Source of the DNA: Sphingobium faniae
Lineage (GTDB): Bacteria > Pseudomonadota > Alphaproteobacteria > Sphingomonadales > Sphingomonadaceae
Length of the DNA stretch: 64,000 bases
Reading direction: 5' to 3'
Assembly: GCA_900100475.1 (NCBI GenBank)
Contig: FMTU01000012.1
Location: forward strand, 1-64,000
Every line of letters begins with the position of its first letter. Positions within the stretch are counted from its first letter, which is position 1. This document shows, piece by piece, positions 57,024 through 64,000 of the stretch. The notes beneath the pieces are model-generated. The model was not told where the DNA came from. It saw nothing but the letters and a program-made list of their open reading frames with translations, and did not search any database. Made by a program: the position numbers and the translations under genes.

Positions 57024-57293
57024 ATGTCGATCACTGCCGAGCGCAAGGAAGCGCTGATCAAGGAATATGCCCGCGCCGAAGGCGATACCGGTTCGCCGGA
57101 AGTTCAGGTCGCGATCCTCTCTGAGCGTATCGCTAACCTGACCGAGCACTTCAAGGGGCACCATAAGGATAACCACAGCCGTCGCGGCCTGCTGATGCTG
57201 GTCAACAAACGCCGTTCGCTGCTGGACTATCTCAAGAACAAGGATGAGGGCCGCTATGCCGACCTCATCTCCAGACTGGGCCTGCGCAAGTAA
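57024..57293 (+). CDS. rpsO: 30S ribosomal protein S15
   Basis: The 89-residue product is normal length for S15, with the conserved [30 protein letters not shown] and RLGLRK segments. It binds the central domain of 16S rRNA and starts platform assembly. GAAAGGAAG precedes the ATG. A terminator-like hairpin follows at 57310-57333, between rpsO and pnp, the usual place for rpsO termination and RNase processing. Confidence 0.98.
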   Translation: MSITAERKEALIKEYARAEGDTGSPEVQVAILSERIANLTEHFKGHHKDNHSRRGLLMLVNKRRSLLDYLKNKDEGRYADLISRLGLRK

Positions 57294-57309
57294 GCCTGCT
57301 ATAAAAGGG

Positions 57310-57333
57310 ACGGCCCCCCAGCGGGGCCGTTTC
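57310..57333 (+). terminator. Rho-independent terminator after rpsO
   Basis: ACGGCCCC and GGGGCCGT form an 8-bp GC-rich stem with a CCAGC loop, followed by a short T run (TTT). Read-through into pnp is likely, as in other bacteria. Confidence 0.75.
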
Positions 57334-57467
57334 CGATTCCGGGGGCATCGCAATTCGGCGATGCATTCCGTCAGGGGCCAGAAGATGCTCCAAAACCGCC
57401 GCGGACCGGCTTTGTCCGCATATGAGGCCCCGCCAGGCAATAGGGCCAGGCGGGCGAAGGAAAACAC

Positions 57468-59771
57468 ATGTTCGACGTAAAGAAAGTATCCATCGAGCTG
57501 GCAGGCAAGACCCTGACTCTCGAAACCGGCCGTATTGCGCGTCAGGCCGACGCCGCCGTGCTGGCGACCTATGGTGAAACCGTGGTGCTGTGCGCCGTGA
57601 CCGCCGCCAGGTCGGTGAAGGAAGGACAGGATTTCTTCCCGCTGACCGTCCATTATCAGGAAAAATATTCGGCCGCCGGTCGCATTCCGGGTGGCTTCTT
57701 CAAGCGTGAGCGTGGCGCCACGGAAAAGGAAACGCTGGTTTCCCGCCTGATCGACCGCCCGATCCGCCCGCTCTTCCCCGAAGGTTTCTATAACGAAATC
57801 AACGTTATCGCGCAGGTTCTTTCCTTCGATGGCGAAAGCGAGCCGGATATCGTGGCGATGATCGCCGCTTCGGCCGCGCTGACCCTGTCGGGCGTGCCCT
57901 TCCTGGGTCCGATCGGCGCGGCGCGCGTCGGCTACAAGGATGGCGAATATCAGCTCAACCCCTCGCTCGACGAAGTGAAGGAAGGCGAACTCGACCTGGT
58001 CGTCGCCGCCACCGGCAACGCGGTGATGATGGTTGAATCCGAAGCCAGGGAGCTTTCGGAAGACGTCATGCTCGGCGCTGTCCTGTTCGCCCATGAAGCG
58101 AGCAAGAAGATCGTCAACGCGATCATCGACCTGGCTGAAAAGGCCGCGAAGGATCCGTGGGACGTTGCCAAGGGCGATGATCTGGGCGACCTGAGGAAGA
58201 AGCTCACGAAGCTGATCGGCAAGGACATCACGGCCGCCTACAAGCTGACCGACAAGTCGGCCCGCTCGAATGCACTGAACGAAGCCCGCGCCAAGGCGAA
58301 GGCCCAGTTCGTGGCTGATGGCCTTGACGCTCAGACCGTGATGGCCGGCATCAAGCTCACCAAGAAGCTGGAAGCGGAAATCGTCCGCACTGCCATCCTG
58401 AAGGACGGCAAGCGTATCGACGGCCGCACCACCACGCAGATCCGCCCGATCGAGGCGATGGTGGGCTTCCTGCCGCGCACCCATGGCTCGGCGCTGTTCA
58501 CCCGTGGCGAGACGCAGGCGATCTGCACCACCACGCTCGGCACCAAGGACGCCGAGCAGATGATCGACGGCCTGAATGGCGTCTATTATGAAAATTTCAT
58601 GCTGCACTATAATTTCCCGCCCTATTCGGTCGGTGAAGTCGGCCGCTTCGGTGCGCCGGGCCGCCGCGAAGTCGGCCATGGCAAGCTGGCATGGCGTGCG
58701 CTGCACCCCGTGCTGCCGACGAAGGACGAGTTCCCCTACACTATCCGCGTATTGTCGGACATCACCGAGTCCAACGGCTCGTCCTCGATGGCGACGGTCT
58801 GCGGCGGTTCGCTGTCGATGATGGACGCGGGCGTGCCGCTGAAGCGTCCGGTGTCGGGCATCGCCATGGGCCTGATTCTGGAAGGCAAGAATTTCGCTGT
58901 CCTCAGCGATATTCTGGGCGACGAGGATCATCTGGGCGACATGGACTTCAAGGTGGCGGGCACGGAAGCGGGCATCACCACCATGCAGATGGACATCAAG
59001 GTCGCCGGCATCACGCAGGAAATCTTCGAAGTCGCACTGCGTCAGGCCAAGGAAGGCCGCGCGCACATATTGGGTGAGATGAACAAGGCGCTGTCTTCGA
59101 CCCGCACCGAATTGTCGGCGCACGCCCCGCGCATCGAGACGATCCAGATCGACAAGGCGAAGATCCGCGACGTGATCGGCACCGGCGGCAAGGTCATCCG
59201 CGAAATCGTCGCGGAAACCGGCGCGAAGGTCGACATTGACGACGAAGGCATCATCAAGATCAGCTCGTCCGATATCGAGCAGATCGAAGCCGCGAAGAAG
59301 TGGATTCTCGGCATCGTCGAGGAAGCGGAAGTCGGCAAGATCTACAACGGCAAGGTCGTCAACATCGTCGACTTTGGTGCGTTCGTGAACTTCATGGGCG
59401 GCAAGGACGGCCTCGTCCACGTCTCCGAAATGAAGAATGAGCGCGTCGAAAAGCCGACCGACGTCGTGTCGGAAGGTCAGGAAGTGAAGGTCAAGGTTCT
59501 GGAAATCGACCCGCGCGGCAAGGTTCGCCTGTCGATGCGCGTCGTCGATCAGGAAACCGGCGAGGAACTGGAAGACACCCGTCCTGCCCGCGAACCGCGT
59601 GAACCGCGCGGCGACCGGGGTGATCGTGGCGACCGTGGCCGTGGTCCGCGCCGTGATGGCGGCGGCCGGGGCGGTGATCGCGGCCCGCGTCGCGATCGTG
59701 GTCCCCGTGACGACAAGGACGGCGATGACGGCTCCAATGCGGGTCTGCCCGATTTCCTGACGCAGGATTGA
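57468..59771 (+). CDS. pnp: Polynucleotide phosphorylase
   Basis: The 767-residue enzyme has two RNase PH-like domains (about 10-140 and 315-545; note [11 protein letters not shown] and [13 protein letters not shown]), a linking helical domain, a KH domain (about 555-615, [11 protein letters not shown]) and an S1 domain (about 620-690). It degrades RNA 3' to 5' using phosphate and is a degradosome component. The last ~60 residues form an Arg/Gly/Asp-rich tail. ATG 57468 is preceded by GAAGGAAA. A terminator follows at 59801-59831. Confidence 0.97.
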   Translation: MFDVKKVSIELAGKTLTLETGRIARQADAAVLATYGETVVLCAVTAARSVKEGQDFFPLTVHYQEKYSAAGRIPGGFFKRERGATEKETLVSRLIDRPIRPLFPEGFYNEINVIAQVLSFDGESEPDIVAMIAASAALTLSGVPFLGPIGAARVGYKDGEYQLNPSLDEVKEGELDLVVAATGNAVMMVESEARELSEDVMLGAVLFAHEASKKIVNAIIDLAEKAAKDPWDVAKGDDLGDLRKKLTKLIGKDITAAYKLTDKSARSNALNEARAKAKAQFVADGLDAQTVMAGIKLTKKLEAEIVRTAILKDGKRIDGRTTTQIRPIEAMVGFLPRTHGSALFTRGETQAICTTTLGTKDAEQMIDGLNGVYYENFMLHYNFPPYSVGEVGRFGAPGRREVGHGKLAWRALHPVLPTKDEFPYTIRVLSDITESNGSSSMATVCGGSLSMMDAGVPLKRPVSGIAMGLILEGKNFAVLSDILGDEDHLGDMDFKVAGTEAGITTMQMDIKVAGITQEIFEVALRQAKEGRAHILGEMNKALSSTRTELSAHAPRIETIQIDKAKIRDVIGTGGKVIREIVAETGAKVDIDDEGIIKISSSDIEQIEAAKKWILGIVEEAEVGKIYNGKVVNIVDFGAFVNFMGGKDGLVHVSEMKNERVEKPTDVVSEGQEVKVKVLEIDPRGKVRLSMRVVDQETGEELEDTRPAREPREPRGDRGDRGDRGRGPRRDGGGRGGDRGPRRDRGPRDDKDGDDGSNAGLPDFLTQD

Positions 59772-59800
59772 TCGAGTCAACGCTGCCGCAAGGTGGAAAC

Positions 59801-59831
59801 AGGGCGTCCGGAGTGATCCGGGCGCCCTTTT
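59801..59831 (+). terminator. Rho-independent terminator after pnp
   Basis: GGGCGTCCGG pairs with CCGGGCGCCC (one G-T wobble) around a six-base loop and is followed by TTTT. It ends the rimP-pnp gene run. Confidence 0.85.
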
Positions 59832-59916
59832 CATGGAAAAGAAAAATGGACTAATCTCAATCAATGCATCCCCGAAAAGTTATGGTAATGTAACAAAGGG
59901 CTAACCGGGGATTTGC

Positions 59917-60945
59917 ATGCAGCGCCGAAACGATCGCTTCGTCGAGCGGCTGCCCCTTGTGCCCGGCCAGCGATGGCTGGGCTATTTTGGGGCGACAGCT
60001 TTTTGCCTTGGGGCCTTGAGCCTGCGCCTTGCCGTGACTCCGCTGCTGGGGAAGGGCGCGCCTTTTTCCATTTTCTTTCCCGCCGTGCTCCTGTCGACCT
60101 TTCTGTTCGGCGCGCGGCCGGGCATGGCGGCGGCGGCCCTGGGCCTGTTGTTCGGAAGCTATTTCTTCCTGCTGCCCGCCACGGCTTTCACGATCACGCC
60201 CGGCCTGGTTTTTGTCATGCTCCTCTATGTGGTGGTGACGGGCGTGGCCGTCGCCCTCATCCATTTCATGCAGAGGGTGAATTTCCGTCTGGCGGTGGAA
60301 CGGGAGCGCAGCCGGGAACTGGCCGAAACCAAGGATCTGTTGTTTCGCGAATTGCAGCATCGTGTCTCCAACAACCTTCAGGTGATTGCGGCCCTTCTGG
60401 CATTGCAGCGCGGGCATATCGAAGACGATGCCGCGCGCCGGGCGCTGGACGACGCATCGGCCAGACTGGCGCTGGTCGGGAAGATCAGCCGCGCCATGTA
60501 TCACCCTTCAGGGGAGGGGCAGGATGTCGGCGCGTTCCTGACGGCGTTGTGCGGCGATATCGTCGAGGCCAGCGGACGGCAGGACGTGGCCGTCCATGTC
60601 ACGGCTCCCCGGCAATTGTTGCTGTCGTCCCATGTCAGCGTGCCGCTGGCGCTGATCGTGGCGGAAGCGGTCAGCAATGCGATCGAACATGGGATGCCTG
60701 ATCGGGCGGGAACGGTTGGGGTTTCGCTGGAGGCGTCGGACGAAGGCTTTTCGCTGCGGGTCGTCGATGACGGCAAAGGCATCGCGCAAGGCAAGGGCAT
60801 CGGCGCATCGAACAGTCTTGGCCTTCGCATCGCGACGGCTTTGGCGGCCCAGCTTGGGGGGCGCTTTCGGCTGGAATCGGGTGACGGCGGCGGCGCGGTC
60901 GCGCGCCTTGACCTGCCGCCATCGGCGAATGGAACGGCAGAGTGA
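59917..60945 (+). CDS. Membrane sensor histidine kinase, HisKA_2 type
   Basis: The 342-residue protein has an N-terminal membrane part of about four helices (about 20-118) of the KdpD-like DUF4118 style. A short linker leads to a HisKA_2 dimerisation domain with phospho-acceptor His148 (RELQHRVSNNLQ) and a HATPase domain (VAEAVSNAIEHG near 245, DDGKGI near 285). This subfamily often feeds the PhyR general stress pathway in alphaproteobacteria. No response regulator is adjacent. It starts 86 nt after the pnp terminator and overlaps or abuts bamD. Confidence 0.9.
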   Translation: MQRRNDRFVERLPLVPGQRWLGYFGATAFCLGALSLRLAVTPLLGKGAPFSIFFPAVLLSTFLFGARPGMAAAALGLLFGSYFFLLPATAFTITPGLVFVMLLYVVVTGVAVALIHFMQRVNFRLAVERERSRELAETKDLLFRELQHRVSNNLQVIAALLALQRGHIEDDAARRALDDASARLALVGKISRAMYHPSGEGQDVGAFLTALCGDIVEASGRQDVAVHVTAPRQLLLSSHVSVPLALIVAEAVSNAIEHGMPDRAGTVGVSLEASDEGFSLRVVDDGKGIAQGKGIGASNSLGLRIATALAAQLGGRFRLESGDGGGAVARLDLPPSANGTAE

Positions 60946-60980
60946 GATTCTGCCGCTTGGCGAGGGCCATTCGCTCCGCT

Positions 60981-61766
60981 ATGACCCGGCCCATGTTGAC
61001 GAAAACCATGATGCGCCTTGGCGCCGCCACTGCTCTGATCCTGCTCGCGGGATGCGCGACGTCGAAGAACAAGGCCGACACCCAATATGTCGCCCGCGAC
61101 GTGTCGACGCTCTACAATGCGGGCAAATATCGGCTGGATCGCGGGCAGTACAAGCTGGCGGCGGCCTTGTTCGATGAAGTGGAGCGTCAGCACCCCTATT
61201 CGCCCTGGGCGCGCCGCGCGCAGCTCATGTCCGCGTTCAGCTATTATATGAACCGCGACTATAATGAATCGGTGGGCGCGGCGCAGCGCTTCCTGTCGAT
61301 CCATACGGGCAACAAGGATGCGCCTTACGCCTATTATCTGATCGCGCTATGCTATTATGAGCAGATCGCGGACGTCACCCGCGACCAGAAGATCACGCAG
61401 CAGGCGCTGGATTCGCTGGGTGAACTGATCCGCCGCTATCCCGATACGCGCTATGCCTCCGACGCCCGCCTGAAGATCGACCTCGTCAACGATCACCTTG
61501 CGGGCAAGGAAATGGAAATCGGCCGCTTTTACCAGCGTCGCGGGCAATGGCTGTCCGCCACGCTGCGTTTCCGCACGGTGATCGACAAATATCAGACCAC
61601 GACTCACACGCCCGAAGCGCTGGAGCGTCTGGTCGAAAGCTATCTGGCCCTGGGCATCCCCGAAGAGGCGAGAAAGGCCGCCGCCGTGCTGGGTGCCAAC
61701 TATCCGGGCACCAAATGGTATGATCGTTCCTTCAAGCTCATCCGGGAATATGCCCCCAAGGCATAG
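60981..61766 (+). CDS. bamD: Outer-membrane assembly lipoprotein BamD
   Basis: The 261-residue lipoprotein has a signal ending in lipobox LLAGC and then five TPR-like helix pairs (YNAGKYRLDRGQYKLAAALF onward), typical BamD length. It works at the inner face of the outer membrane with BamA to insert beta-barrel proteins. ATG 60981 gives a normal signal length; a GTG at 60942 overlapping the kinase stop, or ATGs at 60993 and 61008, are alternatives. recN follows 55 nt later; bamD-recN-ligA order is standard in alphaproteobacteria. Confidence 0.92.
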   Translation: MTRPMLTKTMMRLGAATALILLAGCATSKNKADTQYVARDVSTLYNAGKYRLDRGQYKLAAALFDEVERQHPYSPWARRAQLMSAFSYYMNRDYNESVGAAQRFLSIHTGNKDAPYAYYLIALCYYEQIADVTRDQKITQQALDSLGELIRRYPDTRYASDARLKIDLVNDHLAGKEMEIGRFYQRRGQWLSATLRFRTVIDKYQTTTHTPEALERLVESYLALGIPEEARKAAAVLGANYPGTKWYDRSFKLIREYAPKA

Positions 61767-61821
61767 GACGGTCCCTGGATCGTTTGTTCCCCTTTTGGGC
61801 ATTGGAGGATAGAAGCAGGCC

Positions 61822-64000
<2,179 letters not shown>

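Overview
The window is a high-GC alphaproteobacterial chromosome segment. It most resembles a sphingomonad (Sphingobium/Sphingomonas type), judged from protein style and the run rimP-nusA-ylxR-infB-rbfA-truB-rpsO-pnp followed by bamD-recN-ligA. No rRNA, tRNA, CRISPR array, insertion sequence or prophage was seen. Genes are densely packed, with many 1-14 nt overlaps. All functions are read from motifs and memory of families; no database search was possible.

Region 1 (54-23993, plus strand) is a long run of tightly spaced envelope genes. It opens with a TPR-CHAT protease-like protein, a CHASE2 class III adenylate cyclase, a small exported protein, and a two-partner secretion pair (TpsB transporter and a ~2290-residue Gly-rich TpsA). 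After a 112-nt gap come a five-haem cytochrome c, a lipoprotein with two GlcG/HbpS-like domains, a probable outer-membrane beta-barrel, and a 1326-residue decahaem cytochrome with a C-terminal LVIVD-type propeller.

Region 2 (24084-30156, minus strand) is a convergent four-gene operon. In transcription order it encodes a flavoprotein with two cyclic-nucleotide-binding domains and four ferredoxin-type [4Fe-4S] sites, a membrane protein with paired histidines suited to two b haems, an FHA-TM-decahaem cytochrome fusion, and an Icc/CpdA-like phosphodiesterase. A CcmI-like TPR protein is divergently transcribed (30294-31238). Together regions 1 and 2 encode 25 probable c-type haem sites and a putative path from NAD(P)H through FAD, Fe-S and haem b to periplasmic and outer-membrane cytochromes. 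The makers, sensors and removers of a cyclic nucleotide are all present. This is the best candidate for an undescribed system.

Region 3 (31366-41300) is mixed: a TauD-type dioxygenase, a MATE exporter, a cold-shock protein, a 47-residue microprotein, a CDP-alcohol phosphatidyltransferase, a stand-alone MreB, NADP-glutamate dehydrogenase, a UPF0114 membrane protein and a type B carboxylesterase. Several strong hairpins lie between these genes.

Region 4 (41436-49137) holds the conserved prkA-yeaH-spoVR stress operon, a small protein, and a TetR regulator next to an acyl-CoA dehydrogenase. Region 5 (49310-59771) is the transcription/translation operon, with a tautomerase inserted after nusA and an exported DUF6491-like protein between rbfA and truB. 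Region 6 (59917-64000) has a sensor histidine kinase, bamD, recN and the 5' part of ligA, which runs off the end of the window.
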